Shown: positions 44,336 to 63,444, counted from the first letter of the stretch. The stretch: 64,000 nt of DNA from Peromyscus leucopus (GCF_004664715.2 NC_051065.1:145967987-146031986), one strand, 5' to 3'. Program-made: numbers and translations. Notes: generated by a model not told the origin, from the sequence alone.

Positions 44336-45014
44336 CATTTTCACCTCTGCAGGCCCCAGGGCTCTCATTTGAAAAATGAAGGAGCAGGAAGTGGTGTGTC
44401 AGCTGTGACAAAGGCCCTGCCAGCTGACTGCATCTATCCCCTTGTTCAGTACCTGAGGGAAACCAAGACCTCAGGGCCACCCAGGGTTAGGGTGAGCTGT
44501 TTCCCAAGTCTGATGCTGCTTTCCTGCCTTCCAGAATAGTAAGTCTTGTATGGCATGTCAGGGGCATTTTTTACCTTGCCTGAGAAAGATCCCCTTCCCA
44601 GGGCTTCCTGTTGCCTCTCCCAAAGCTCCAAACCATCCCTTAAATAAGAGTCTGCCTTCCCTGCCCCATACCAGCCACCTGCCGACTGTTAGCATGGCCA
44701 TAAACTGCAGTGGCTATCAGGAAAGAAGGGACCCTTCAGGGTTTGCAGTGGGCTGAGCATTAGAACTTACAGGTCTTCTTGACTCTTCATCCCAGAGATA
44801 GATGACTGGAAGGAACCACTTTCTCCTCCACACTGCCAGGCAAAGCCTACCTCAACACCTCCTGCTGTTTACTCTTAATGAACTGGCCCACACATGCACC
44901 TGTGTTTACATGCACATGCCTACATATGTGTAGATCATATTATGAGTTCTCTGAGGACAAGTGCCAGGCTAATTTCAGTAACTTCAGTGACCAGTAATTA
45001 CTATTCTTGTTTTC

Positions 45015-45118
45015 TTTTGTTTCCGAGACCCTCACTCTGTGGCCCACACTGCTCTCAAATTCCCAATCCTCCTGCCTCAACCTCCAAGTGCTGAAGTTGC
45101 AAATGCATGCCATAACTT
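45015..45118 (-). repeat. Old B1-related SINE
   Basis: It shows AATCCTCCTGCCTCAACCTCC and AAATGCATGCCA, strongly diverged. Confidence 0.5.
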
Positions 45119-47849
45119 AATGGTCTCTGCTTGTCTACCCCTCAGCAGACAGCAGGATTTCACACCTCGGCTCAGATCCAGGGTTTGTCCTTGACAGAGA
45201 GGAGTGTGCACTGGGAAAACATCAGGCATCTGAACTTCTCAGACAGCACACTGCTTTGTGGTACGTTAGTTTATCGAGATTTCCTTCACTTCTTCCCTTG
45301 TCAGCTTTTATGCTTTCTAGGATAAAAATGAGTCGCCCACTTACATGAACCCCTTTACTCTTAGATTTAGTGTTACCTACAGGACTGCCTACTATTCAAA
45401 CGGCATCCTTCTATGTCCCTTTACGTGGTATAGATCTGCCCGATGGACTAGGAGATTTCTCTCTGCCATCCTCAGTTCAGTGACCTGGAAAGATGATGCT
45501 TAGGAGTTCCCCCTTAGAGACTTAGTCCTCCGGTTAGTACGGGGCTTAACAAGTTCAGCACTGCTGGCATTCCCAGCCAGGCAATTCCTTGTTGTCTGGG
45601 CCTGTCTTGCACTGTAGGTCATAGTAATATCCCTGGCCTCTGTGCACTAGGCGACAGTGGGAATTCCAAGCAGTTGCAACCTAAAATGTCTTAAGATATT
45701 GCCAAATGTCTTCTAGGGAGCAAAGTTAGCAAGACTGAGATTAACTGGGTAAGGCTTTATTCCCAGTGACATTCCAAACACGGGAGAAGCCCACTTCTCA
45801 TCTGGTAGGTTCATTTCTCAGTGTCTGCCAGCCTGATTGGGCTGGCTAAGGCCATCAGCTGGCTAAGGGAAATGTGAGGAAGAAGACAGGAGGATTTAGA
45901 GGGACCCACTCACACCAACTCTCTTTGGGGAGTATTCATGGGCTGCAGGAAGAAGGGTATTTTCAGCAAGCCTCTCTGAAGGAGGCCTGGGAGAAGAGCC
46001 CTTCACACCTTCTGGGAGTCTTCCCATCTGGTATTGCCCAGTGAACATTGATAAAAAGTTTCTGGAAGCTAGTAAAAAGCACAAGAGAAAAGAAACAAAG
46101 ATGATGCCATGCTCTCTAAGAATTGGAAGGTTTCTTACCCCTAAGTCTCTACATTCCTAAAGTAGGACGGAGGGCCATTATAATAACCATTTTGCATTGA
46201 GTTGTCTATCTGCGGTCCCTGTAGGCTACCAGGAGGTCGGTTGCACCTCCCCACCTGAGTCCTGATTGAGAAAGTGTTCACACTCACACACTTACTACAT
46301 ACATATACAAATAAACAAGTGAGAAAAATGAAGTGAGAATCCACTAATCTACATGAGAAGACTGGTGAGCTTTAAGATATACATACTACATGAAGAGAAA
46401 AGACTGGCCACGAGTTAAAGCTAGGTAGTGACAACATGGTGGATCTCAATACTATTTTCTCTCTTTTGGGATAGTACATGTGAAGTTTCCCCAATAAAAT
46501 ATAAAAAGAAGAGTGGAGATTATCTTAGGCTGCCACACACCTGTTCCTTTATGTTCCTAAGAGACCCAAGTGAGTCTAGTCCCTGCCCCAACTCCATGAG
46601 CCTAGAAGGAAGAGAAGCCAGAGCTAGTCTGCTATTCAGGCATCTCATCCCTCGCCAGGCAGCCTTGGCCTTAGACTATTGATGCAGACAGTCGCCAGCA
46701 GAGTGTGGCTGCTGGGCCTACACCAGTGAGGGGACAGAGTGACGAATCTAAAGCCCAGGCAGGTCCCCTCCCCCTGCACCAGCATTTCCCATCTGCACCG
46801 AAGGCCTGTCTGGATATCTGATCTACCGTGAAGAAGGCCAGTTCTCAGGTGAGCTATCTCAAGGTTTCCCCTCATCCCAAACGAGGCTCCCCTGAGTCAC
46901 AGGGAAGGCAGGACGGATGCTGACATGAGCTGGGATCTGAAAATCAGACGGTTCTGCCAGAGCGGCTAAGCAGGGTGGACGGCCTTCGTTTATTCCATGA
47001 GTGTGTACCTGGCATGTGGCATAAGCCAGATCATGCTAAACTCTGTGAGCCCAGACTTAATATCCAAACCAGGCAATAGACCAGCCCGCAGCCTAGTAGG
47101 GAGCAGACAGATAGCCCAAAGCAGACATTAGTCTTCCTTGGGGGCTCTGTAGCTGCTTCCTGGAGGCATGGGCTAAACTTTGGAGAGTGGTTTGGGTGAG
47201 GGGGTTGGGGGGGGCAGCCAGTGGAAGGTGGAAAGAGGGGGTGTCACACAAGGGCCACCAGGCTGAGCAAGCTTGGACTTGGGCTCCTCAGCCTGGCACC
47301 CTGAGCAGGTCTGCTCCAGGGATAACGTACCCACACTGGCTGGGCTCTCAGGTCCTTCTGTTCAGAGAGTCACAGGCTTATGGGCACACAAGCTGGAACT
47401 GGGCTACTCAGCCCCAGCCCAGAGGTCCCCAACTCACCAGGACCTAGGTTTTCACATCTTCCCCCACTCTCCCTTTGAGAGAGATCCCTAGAGGACAGAA
47501 GGACAGGTTCAAGGCCAGCTGCATGCTCTCCAGTGTCTTGTGTGCCCAATAATGTGTGGTATGGGTGAGCCAGCAGGGTGGAGGCCTGGTGGCTTGTTAC
47601 TGTGGTAGCTTTTCTTTAAAAAGGCACAGAGTGGGGCAGGCCCTCAGTTTCTGCCAAGTGGGGTGACTGGCCAGACGCTGCATCTGCTGGCCACCTCTGG
47701 GTGTCTCGCCCGGTGTCAATCCCTGGTGCATCCGCTTTGCAAATCCGGCCCCCAGCTGCCCACTGCTCTGCCTCAACATCCATGTGTACCCAGGTCAGCT
47801 CTGCCCCAGGCTTTTGGAGGTCAGCTTGACAGATGGCTAGCTACTGACT

Positions 47850-54293
<6,444 letters not shown>

Positions 54294-54960
54294 CAAGGTC
54301 AAGGAACCTATTTGCCACCTGATGCCTGATGGTATCTGAGAAAGGCAAGGAGGAAAGAGGGTCCAGCCCCTTCTCCCGGAGGCTGCTCTACCCACCAGGA
54401 CTCACAGGGTCTGGGTAGGCTCTGAGAAGCAGAGCCCTAAGAGACTGGCCTCAGACACCTCTTCGAAGCGGAACGGGACACTAGCAGGGTGCAGTGCCCG
54501 CCCAGGACTCTTACTGCTGTCTGAGCAAGCCTGAGACCTTGTTGCAGGCCCACCAGCCCCAGAGGGCACACATGCAGCCCCAGACACAGGCAAGGCTGGT
54601 GACCCTAGCTGCTGCCCACCATGCCTCTCTGCACCCGAACCACGGCAAAGGAGGGAGCTGGTCACAGGGTCACTTGCAAGGATATCACAGGGACCTTGCA
54701 AAGCTTCGTGGTGCTCATCCCCAACCTTTAGAGGCCTTGAGGGCTCATACCATGTGGACCAAGATAGACCCTGGGTGAAGATGAAGCCACGTGGAGGAGC
54801 GTCCCTCCCTCGCTCCTGGGGGAGAGGAAGTGAGGCAGTGAGAGTCGAGGTTGTATGGTTACCAGGTATCCAGGAGAGTTTGGGAACAGGAGAACCATGG
54901 CAAGTGTATTTATAAATTGTAACCACATGCAAATAAAGACAAGATCGAGATCCTTTATTC
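54294..54960 (+). other. LTBR: LTBR 3' UTR with polyadenylation signal
   Basis: AATAAA at 54932-54937 lies 640 bases after the stop, with a T-rich stretch just downstream, as expected for the transcript end. Confidence 0.75.
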
Positions 54961-55454
54961 TCTTGGGTTTTACATAGAAACACCAGACCATTAGGACAAA
55001 ATCAAAGGCAAAGGTGAAGACACAAAAATAATCCTTCAAAGGTCCTCCTGGAAGGGGTTCCTAGGATTGGTTCAGACAGTGTCCGTATTAAGCAACAATG
55101 TCTGAGTACTTCCAGGGAAGTATTCAACACACCTGCAATGGACTGACTCGGTCCTCTCAACAGCCCAGGAAGCACGCACTCTCGACAAAGGAGAGGACAG
55201 ACAGACAGAGGGAGTCATTTGTTCAAATGAGCTGCAGATGGCAAGGGGTCTGTGCCCGGTTAACCCTACATAAATGTCTCCCAGGGCTCTTGTCCTTCAC
55301 ACCCAAACATCCCACTGCCCTACAGTGGGAAGCAGGGCTGACTGAAAGGAATAGTGGGGTGCTCAATACCTACCATGGGGGAGGCCAAATTCAGCACTTT
55401 CGGTGAACAGAAATCTGGGCTAGCTGAATCCTCTCAGCTCAGAAGGAGCAGTCA

Positions 55455-55456
<2 letters not shown>

Positions 55457-55496
<40 letters not shown>
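55457..55496. repeat. (TG)n microsatellite
   Basis: About 20 TG units, followed by T/A-rich sequence. Confidence 0.95.
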
Positions 55497-55497
<1 letters not shown>

Positions 55498-55971
55498 TGT
55501 TATCTTATTTTTTTTTAAAAAAAAAAACCACTTTAAAATGTCTCTTGCTCCTTCATTGGTAAATGTTTGCTGCTCATGCATGTATCCACCATACTGCCCA
55601 GAAGAGGCAACCCAGAGCTTGAAGGATTGCTCAGGGCTGAATGTTCCTTCCATAAAAGGCAACTCTTGTGGATCCAAGTGTGAGGATCTCAGAAGCTGGC
55701 CTTCATCAAGACGGTATGGCAAGAAAACACATATCCCAGGAGTCTGAGTGGATGGGTTATTTAAGGTTGACTATAAAAATTGGATTCAACTTCCTTCGGC
55801 ACAAAGTAATGTTGGGCTGCATCTCCACAAAAACAAATCTCCTCCTTTGTCATCCTGGAGCCAAATGACACGGATCCTTAATAATTACTCCAATGTGTTA
55901 GAGTTTTAATTACTACATTCTGTTCAGTAAAATAAAGGGGTGGGAGGATTCAAAGAAACGGTGTTCTGGGG

Positions 55972-56103
55972 TCATCAGGATGGCTCAGCAGGTGAGGGCA
56001 CCAGATGCCAAGCCTGACAATCAACTTTGATCTTCAGAACCCACATGGTAAAAGTAGAGGACTGACTCCTGGAAACTGTTCTCTAATCTCCATATGTGTG
56101 CAT

Positions 56104-56176
<73 letters not shown>
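55972..56176 (+). repeat. B2-like SINE ending in (CT)n(CA)n
   Basis: It shows GGTCATCAGGATGGCTCAGC, then 22 CT units (56105-56146) and about 14 CA units. Confidence 0.75.
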
Positions 56177-56178
<2 letters not shown>

Positions 56179-56473
56179 GTGTGACACTGTTCAAACTGAG
56201 GGTTGCGCCCGCCAGCCTGCACTGTACTAGTACCAAACAAACTCCTGTTGGTATCCGAGTTGAGTACACAGATTAGTTAGGGAAAGCTGACATCCTCCTG
56301 GTCCTGTCAGAAAGGCAGCGGGTCTGTCTGTTGGTACTTTTCTGTTTGCGTCCAACAGTAGCGCCTTGACGTTTCCTCACCTTTCTCGTGTAGTTTATTC
56401 CTAGATGTGTTTTCTTTATTAAGTGCTATAGAAATGAGACCATTCAATTTTTCGTTGTTTTGTCTTACTTATT

Positions 56474-56626
56474 TATTGGTTTTTCAAGGCAGGGCTTCTC
56501 TGTGTAACAGCTCTGGCTCTCCTGTAACTCACCCTGTAGACCAGGCTGGCCTCGAACTCAGAGATCCACCTGCCTCTGCCTCCTGAGTAATGGGATTAAA
56601 GATGTATGACATCCCATTTGGCTTGG
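56474..56626 (-). repeat. B1 SINE
   Basis: It shows CTGTAGACCAGGCTGGCCTC and GGGATTAAAGATGTATGACA. Confidence 0.85.
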
Positions 56627-57040
56627 GAAGAGGGAATCTTAATTGAGAAAATGCCTCCATAAGATTGGTCTGTAGGCAAGTCTGTGTGATATTTTCTTAA
56701 TAAGTAACTGATGTGGGAGGGCCCAGCCACTGTGGGCAGTGCCACCTTTGAGTAGGTGGTCCTGGGGAGGATAAGAAAGTAGGCTGTACAAGCCATGGAA
56801 ACAAGGCAATAAAACAGCACTCCTCCATGGCCTTGCTTCAGATCCTGCCTCTAGGTCCCTGCCCTGCGTTCCTGACCTGGTTTCCCTCAGTGATGGATTT
56901 ATGAGCTGTAAGCTGAAATAAACCTTTTCCTGCCCAAGTTGCTTTTGTTCATGATGTTTTATCAAAGCAACAGAATCCTAACTGGGACAAATAACATCAA
57001 CAACAATAAACCAAGACCAACCAACAAAAAGCATACACTT

Positions 57041-57257
57041 TGGGGCTACAGAGATGGCTTGATGTTGAGAACACTTGCTACTCCTGCAGAAAACCTAGGT
57101 TTAATTCCAAGCACCTACATCAGGCAGCTCACACTGTCTGTGACTCTTACTCTAGTGGATTGGATGCCTTCTGTTGGTCTCCATGGACACTGCATGCACA
57201 TGGGGCACATACAGACAAGCAAGCACTCAAGCATATACATAAATAAAAATAATTTTA
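57041..57257 (+). repeat. B2 SINE
   Basis: It shows GGGGCTACAGAGATGGCTTG and an ACATAAATAAAAATAA tail. An ID element abuts it. Confidence 0.82.
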
Positions 57258-57352
57258 AGGGGTTGGGGATTTAGCTCAGTGGTAGAGCGCTTGCCTAGCA
57301 AGGGCAAGGCCCTGGGTTCAGTCCTCAGCTCTGAAAAAAAAAATTTTAAAAA
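57258..57352 (+). mobile_element. Well-preserved ID SINE
   Basis: It is full-length from GGGGTTGGGGATTTAGCTCA through GCTTGCCTAGCAAGGGCAAG and GGTTCAGTCC to an A tail. It keeps the RNA polymerase III A and B box sequence of the BC1-derived family. Confidence 0.9.
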
Positions 57353-57696
57353 GGTGAGCCCACACATAACATCATACCTTGTTCAGGTTTGCTCCACCAC
57401 TACTGTCCCTGGCATTTCGCATATTCTCATTCAGTGGGAATTTAAAACAGATAATGAGATGGCCAGTGAATGAAGAAATGCAAGTGGAGAGGCGGGGCCG
57501 ACACTACGGCAGCAGGGCGATGGTGAGAGGGGATGACAGCGGGGTACTGTGCAGAGTGAGTCGGCAGGATATGCTCATGAGCTAGCATCCCAGCTCTCAT
57601 TCATGGACCTAGCCTGGGGCTCTGTTAAATTAATCGGGGCTACACTTTCAAAGTTCACATTTGGAAAACATTAAGTATTTGCTATATAGCAGTCAT

Positions 57697-57868
57697 TTTT
57701 TTTTTTTTTTTTTTTTTTTGGTTTTTCGAGACAGGGTTTCTCTGTGTAGCTTTGCGCCTTTCCTGGAGCTCACTTGGTAGCCCAGGCTGGCCTCGAACTC
57801 ACAGAGATCCGCCTGGCTCTGCCTCCCGAGTGCTGGGATTAAAGGCGTGCGCCACCACCGCCCGGCCG
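57697..57868 (-). mobile_element. Young B1 SINE with intact target-site duplication
   Basis: The full-length antisense B1 with a 21-base T run is flanked by the exact 13-base duplication TAGCAGTCATTTT (57687-57699 and 57869-57881). The first copy overlaps the poly-T by its last bases. Confidence 0.95.
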
Positions 57869-58391
57869 TAGCAGTCATTTTAAGATAAAATAGCAAACAA
57901 AACAAACTTGGTTCAGAACTTCCTGGAGCTTGTGTAATAATTGCACAGAGATAAGCACAGAACTGGGATTTGATCGAGGCTTGAAGGCCAGGAAATGCCT
58001 CCTAGAGGAAAATTATCACACGACCTGAAGAATAATGAAAGGTTTCCCCAGGAGAGACATGAAGAAGATGAGTGAATGGTTTGTAAAAGGCCCTGTGATA
58101 GAAGAAACGATTTGCCTGGTGCTCGAGAGCTTGGCTCCAGGGAGCTGACACAGGAAAGGTAAACAGGAAGCAGGTTGTTCAGACATACAAACTGTAATAA
58201 GAATTTGGAACTTGACCCTGGGAGCAGTCAGAAGCCACTACACTTTTTTCCAATGTAGTAAAATGTATAAAGTGTACCAACGTACAAGTTAGAGACTGAA
58301 AGGCTGCTAATAATAGCTTAGTGGTTAAAACACTTGCCCTGCTGTATACACTTAGCTGCTGCTGAGCCATTTCCCCAGCCCCTCATAAAAC

Positions 58392-58546
58392 ACACTTTTT
58401 TTTTTTTGAGACAGGGTTTCTCTGTGTAACTTTTGGAGCCTATCCTGGAACTCCCTCTGTAGACCAGGCTACCCTCGAACTCACAGGGATCCGCCTGTTT
58501 CTGCTTCCCGAGTGCTGGCTAGGGGCCACCACCGCCCAGCCAAAAA
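58392..58546 (-). repeat. B1 SINE
   Basis: It shows GAGACAGGGTTTCTCTGTGT and GGGGCCACCACCGCCCAGCC. Confidence 0.87.
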
Positions 58547-58654
58547 GTTTTAATGTAAAAAAATTATAAAGACTGTTACAAGGTTATACTCATGTATAAT
58601 GATATAAAGATATGATTTCATGCCCCCGACACTTGTAATTCCTTCCCCCACCCA

Positions 58655-58790
58655 CCAAGGCAGTTTTTCTGTGCAATAGCTCTGGCTGTCCTGGAACTCA
58701 CTTCATAGACCAGGCTGGCCTCAAACTCACAGAGATCTGCCTGCCTCTGCTTAGGGATTAAAGGCATGTGCCACCACCACCTGGCTCAAT
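58655..58790 (-). repeat. B1 SINE
   Basis: It shows TTCATAGACCAGGCTGGCCT and GGATTAAAGGCATGTGCCAC. Confidence 0.85.
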
Positions 58791-58804
58791 AATTCTTTTA
58801 AGAT

Positions 58805-59028
58805 TAAAAAACATGATTATTTTAATTATGTGTAGGTGTATGTGTCTGCATGTGGGTATGTGCACGCAAGTACAGGTGCCCACTTAGGCCAGAGGTGTTA
58901 GATTCATTCCCTGAGCTGGAGCTACAGGCGGTTGTGAGCTGCCTGACGTGGGTGCTGGGAACCAAACCTGGGTCCCCTGGAAAAGCAGCCAGTGCTCTTA
59001 GCTTCTGAGCCGTCTCTCCAGCCCTATC
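58805..59028 (-). repeat. B2 SINE
   Basis: It shows GTGGGTGCTGGGAACCAAAC and CTTCTGAGCCGTCTCTCCAGC. Confidence 0.85.
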
Positions 59029-59529
59029 ACTCAGTAATTCTCATTGCTGGAACCCCAGTTTATTCTAGGAGACACGTGATATCTGGGACTTAGGGTATTC
59101 CATAGAAAGATCCACTTTTTCTCCTCATCTGGCACTGAGGATGGAATCCAGGTTGCATGCTTAAACAAACATTCTACCACTGAGTTACAACCCTAACTTA
59201 GTGATTTTTTTTAAAGTTTTAATATTATCATTTAACTGTCCAGACTAGTTTCAAATTCGTGATCCTCCTGCCTCAGTCTCCTGAGTAGCTGGAATTCAAG
59301 GTGTGCCATTACTTCAAGCTTTTAAAATTCATTTATTTTTATTTATTATAATTTTTACACACAGTGTAAACTAGACAACTCTGTGGAGTTGGTTCTCTCC
59401 TACTTTTTTATGTGGGTTCCAGGGATGGGGCTCAGGTTGGCAGGCACCAGGCTTATATGGCAAATGCCTCAACCTATGGAGCTCTTATTGGCCTTTATTT
59501 TTAGTTTTCATTACTTCAAAAAATGTATT

Positions 59530-59682
59530 TTTTAAGGGATAAGGGAGATGGCTTAGTGGGTAAAGGCACTTGCTACCAGACTGACGACGTGAGTTTGGTC
59601 CTTAGAACCCACACTGTGTACAGAGTATCAACTTCCATAGGTTACCCTCTTACCACACACACACACACACACACACACACCA
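59530..59682 (+). repeat. B2 SINE with (CA)n
   Basis: It shows AAGGGAGATGGCTTAGTGGG and GTCCTTAGAACCCAC, then 13 CA units. Confidence 0.75.
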
Positions 59683-59764
59683 AAACAGATTTTTTTAAAG
59701 GAAGAAAGTATGTACTTTGTTTCTGTGTGTGAACAGAACCTTGTGCATGCAAGAAATCGATCTG

Positions 59765-59940
59765 TAGCTGGGTGGCGGTGGCGCACACCTTCAGTCTCAG
59801 CGCTCGGGAGGCAGAGGCAGGCGGCTCTCTGTGAATTCAAAGCCATCCTGGTCCACAGAGTTAAGTACGAAGACAGCCGGACTGTTACACAGAGAAACTC
59901 TGTCTCAAAACCAAAAAAAAAAAAAAAAAAAAAAAAAAAG
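59765..59940 (+). repeat. B1 SINE with A tail
   Basis: It shows GCTGGGTGGCGGTGGCGCAC and ACACAGAGAAACTCTGTCTC, with an A24 tail. Confidence 0.88.
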
Positions 59941-60085
59941 ACTCCTATCTCATCGATTTTGCTTACATATCAAGTACAGATAAATAAAATCATACATTAG
60001 TTATTTTATTCATTTGTTTAAATTTTAGACAGGACCTAGGATTCAAACTTGTAGCCACCCTTTTGCTTCTGCCTTCTGAATGCTG

Positions 60086-60088
60086 GGT

Positions 60089-60149
<61 letters not shown>

Positions 60150-60153
60150 TGTG
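60086..60153. repeat. (TG)n microsatellite
   Basis: About 33 TG units with CG interruptions, embedded in an antisense ID-like sequence. Confidence 0.93.
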
Positions 60154-60919
60154 ATGCTGAGATTACACATAGGCCTCAAACATGCTGGGCAAACTTTCTA
60201 TCACTGAACTACACTGCAGTTCTACATATTTTACTTCATGAACCTTTATAACTTTTATTTTATTTATTTGTTGTGTGACAAGACTTTTCCTGGGAAGACA
60301 CCACAGAGGTCTACTCACCCCAGACGTGAGCCCACAGACAGAAGTACAGATATGACCAGGTCCAACTGGATGAACCAATGAGTTGTATTGGGGTCACTTA
60401 CAGAAGCAGGAATGACTCCTAGACAGCTGTCTCTGCAAAGCCTGCTCTGGCATGGCGACAGCCCCCAAAGCTAGGAACCTGGAGCATGCTGCACAGCCTG
60501 CAGGCCGCTCAACAGGCTGGAGAGCGTCCTCTCCAGATGGCTCAGTCAGGCTAGGCTCTTCTTTCAGCTTGACTTCTTTCAGCAGCCTCTGTTTACTCTG
60601 GGAGGGAAGGGCCTCTGGTCAGTTTCAGGGTCATCCAGAAGCTATTTTGAATTGTTTACCTTCTGGTTAGGGAGCTTCTCTTCAGTCTCCAAGAAAAGAG
60701 CTACCCAAGTGTGCTGAGTGCACGTCATAGTGTACATGTGGAGGTCGCTGACAACTTGTGGGAGTCAGCGCTGTCTTTTTTCCATGTGGGTCCCAGGGTC
60801 AAAACTTAGGTCACCAGGCTTGGCAGCAAGCACCTTTACCTGATGAGCCAATCACTGACTCAACCTTTATTATGATTATTATTTAGCTCTAAAGTGCTTC
60901 AAAATAAGAAAGGATTTTT

Positions 60920-61133
60920 AAGGTTTATTTTATATGTATGAATACTTGACTTGCATGTATGTCTGTACATGGTGTACATGTCTAGTGCCCTCAGAAGTCA
61001 GAAGAGGGCACTGGATCCCCTGAACCTAGAGTTACAGGTGTCTGTGAGCCACCATGTGGGTGCTGGGAATCAAATCTGGACCATAAACAAGAGCAACAAG
61101 TGCTCATAACTGTTGAGCCATTTCTCCAGCCCC
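60920..61133 (-). repeat. B2 SINE
   Basis: It shows GCCACCATGTGGGTGCTGGG and GTTGAGCCATTTCTCCAGCC. Confidence 0.88.
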
Positions 61134-61159
61134 TATTATGGTTATTATTAAAATTTTAT

Positions 61160-61420
61160 GTATTTTTTGAGACAGTGGTATTTTTATTTTGGGGGGTGCT
61201 GAGGACAGAACCCAGGGACATGCATACACTAGGCAAGTTCTCTACCATTGAGCAACACTCTCCACCTCTCTTGTTAACCCTGCCTCCTTTTTTTAAAGAT
61301 AAGACCTTGCTGTGCAGCTCAAACTGGCCTCAGACTCTTGATACTGCAGCCTCCACCTCCTGAGTGCTGGTGTGAAAGGTGTGTCCCAAGGTGTGCCCCA
61401 CCAAGCCCAGCTTCTACATC
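61160..61420 (-). repeat. ID remnant followed by B1-related SINE
   Basis: The ID part (61185-61265) shows CTAGGCAAGTTCTCTACCATTG. The B1-like part (61295-61415) shows CTCAAACTGGCCTCAGACTC. Confidence 0.65.
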
Positions 61421-61794
61421 TTTGCGGGTTTAACTTTTGGACCTGGGCCAGGAAGCCTAGGAAACTAGGGGAAGATTTTTTTCTCCCTTTATAAGAGGAA
61501 GTTGGAAAAGAAAATGTACAGTGTAGTTCATTCATAAAGTTTAAAAAGCCTAAACTATACTATTTAGAGGTTCATATGTAAGCAGTGGACAGAATATAAC
61601 AACAACCCAGAGAATAGAATCATTCAGGCCTCATGGCTTCAGGAAGGAGGAAGCTAGTTATGATCCCAGAGGGGTGTGTAGATGACTTCTGAACTTCAAA
61701 TAATGCTCCTTTCTTGGTCTTGGTGGCAATTATGTAGTCATATTACTTTACTATTATTCAGTAAACTGAACAATAATCACCATCAGATCCTCTG

Positions 61795-62015
61795 AAGCTA
61801 GGGGTACCAAACCCATGTGGGTGCTAAGAACTGAACTCCAGTCCCCTGGAAAAGCTACAAATGCTCTGAACCCTGAGCCATCTCTCCAGTCTTTCCCCTC
61901 ATTTTTTAAAGGACAGAATCTTTCTGTGACATCCCGGTTGGCCTTGGACTCATGAGGACTTCTGCCTCAGCATCTAGACACTGGGATTAAAGGTATGTGC
62001 CACCACACTCAGCTA
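61795..62015 (-). repeat. B2 SINE followed by B1 SINE
   Basis: The B2 part (61795-61893) ends GAGCCATCTCTCCAGTC. The B1 part (61905-62015) has GGGATTAAAGGTATGTGCCA. Confidence 0.75.
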
Positions 62016-62149
62016 AGCAGTAATAGGACTCTTGGGAGCAGCCAATAAAACAGTCTAACTGAGGCTGGTGGCAACCACTCCAGAGGTTGAAACAAGTGTA
62101 GCTGAAGTTCTCCTTAGGTCCTGCCCACCCCCTCAGACCTCACAGTCAC

Positions 62150-62485
62150 TTATAAAATAATCACTCAGAAGCTTATATTAATTAAAACTGTTCAGCCATT
62201 AGCTCAGGCCTACTACTGACTAGCTCTTATATTTAAACTCAGCCCGTTTCTGTTAATCTATATGTCTCCATGTGTTCTGTGGCTTTACCTGTGTGCCATT
62301 ACATGCTGCTCCCTGGACAGCAGGCTGGAGTCTCCTGACTCAGCCTTCCTGTTCCCAGAATTCTCCTTGTCTGCTTATTCCGCCTATACTTCCTGCCTGG
62401 CTACTGGCCAATCAGCGTTTTATTTATCAACCAATCAGAGCAACACATTCATAGCATACAGAACGACATCCCCCCATCAAACAAG
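62150..62485. mobile_element. LTR-like rodent repeat
   Basis: A block with AGCTTATATTAATTAAAACT, TTAGCTCAGGCCTACTACTG, TACTTCCTGCCTGGCTACTG and TTTATTTATCAACCAATCAG belongs to a repeat family frequent in rodent genomes, remembered as RMER/ERV-LTR-like. Strand and exact family are not settled. Confidence 0.5.
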
Positions 62486-62559
62486 GGGATTATAAATTAA
62501 AGGCCAGCCTGGTGGATTTAGTAAAACATTCTCAAAATAAATAAAAACTAAACAGAAGG

Positions 62560-62640
62560 CTGGGACATAGCTCATTGGCAGAGTACTTGTCTAGCATGTA
62601 CAAGGTCCTAGGTTTCATCATTAGAATAATTTAAAAAAAA
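62560..62640 (+). repeat. ID SINE
   Basis: It shows CTGGGACATAGCTCATTGGC and TCTAGCATGTACAAGGTCC, with an A tail. Confidence 0.72.
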
Positions 62641-62734
62641 ACTCTATCAGGTTTTTGGTGCACAGTAGGCATTCAAAAATGTAAATCATCTATTTCTGTT
62701 TGACTTAGATACATTTTTTGTTGTTGCTAGTTTT

Positions 62735-63440
62735 ATTTTTAGGGTTTTTTTTATTAAGGAATTTTTAATTTATTTTACATACCAATCAGATTCCCCTCTC
62801 CTCCCATCCACCCCCCATTCCCTCCTTCAACAAGGCAAGGTCTCCCACGGGGAGTCCACAGAGCCTGGTACATTCAGTAGAGGCAGGTCCCTCCTCGTGC
62901 ATCAAAGCTGTGCAAGGTGTCCCACAATAGGCAGTGGGCTCCAAAAAGTCAGCTCATGCACCAAGGATGGATCCTGATCCTACTGCCAGGGGGCCCCTTA
63001 AGCAGATCAAGCTATACAACTGTCTTGCTTATGCAGAGGGCCTAGTCCAGTCTCATGGAGGCTCCACAGCTGTTGGTCTAAAATTCATGAGTTCCCACTA
63101 CTTTGGTTTGGTTGTCTCTGTAGGTTTCCCCATCATGATCTTGATGCCCCTTGCTCATAGAATCCCTCTTCTCTCTCTTCAACTGGACTCCTGGAGCTCA
63201 GCCTGGTGCTTGGCTGTGGATCTCTGCATCTGCTTCCACCAGTTACTGGATGAAGGCTCTATGAGGACAATTAGGGTACTCACTGATCTGATTACTGGGG
63301 TAAGCCAGTTCAGGCACCCTCTCCACTATCTGCCAGCTGTTACTTATTTCTCTCCTCTATTATCAAGCTTCTTAGTTGATATCAGAGTAAATACCAAGCA
63401 GTTTGTTTGATAGATTGCTTTTAAAAGTACCTAAGTAAGG
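62735..63440 (-). mobile_element. LINE-1-like fragment (rodent L1 3'-region type)
   Basis: The sequence from TTTAATTTATTTTACATACC through GGCAGGTCCCTCCTCGTGC, GCATCTGCTTCCACCAGTT and GGTAAGCCAGTTCAGGCACC is a repeat I remember as very common near the 3' end of rodent L1 elements, here in antisense. A 158-codon open frame inside it is incidental. Exact subfamily not determined. Confidence 0.55.
63341..63440. repeat. Left arm of an inverted repeat
   Basis: This roughly 100-base arm reads the same as the reverse complement of 63600-63710, with a few mismatches. Shared blocks include TTATCAAGCTTCTTA, GTAAATACCAAGCAGTTTGT and ATTGCTTTTAAAAGTACCTA. Confidence 0.92.
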
Positions 63441-63444
63441 CATA

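Larger units (their letters stand above)
41900..47840. other. Intergenic region between divergent SCNN1A and LTBR
   Basis: No gene is recognised. SINEs cluster at 43.4-44.3 and 45.0-45.1 kb. The stretches 41.9-43.3 and 45.2-47.8 kb are largely unique sequence and could hold enhancers, but nothing specific is visible. Confidence 0.6.

Noticed and set aside
57258..57332. A tRNA-like sequence with A and B boxes
   Set aside because: It is an ID SINE with an A-rich tail, not a folding tRNA gene. The B2 elements are rejected as tRNA genes for the same reason.
62934..63410. 158-codon open frame near the right end
   Set aside because: It lies in an L1-like interspersed repeat in antisense and matches no L1 ORF product I recognise.
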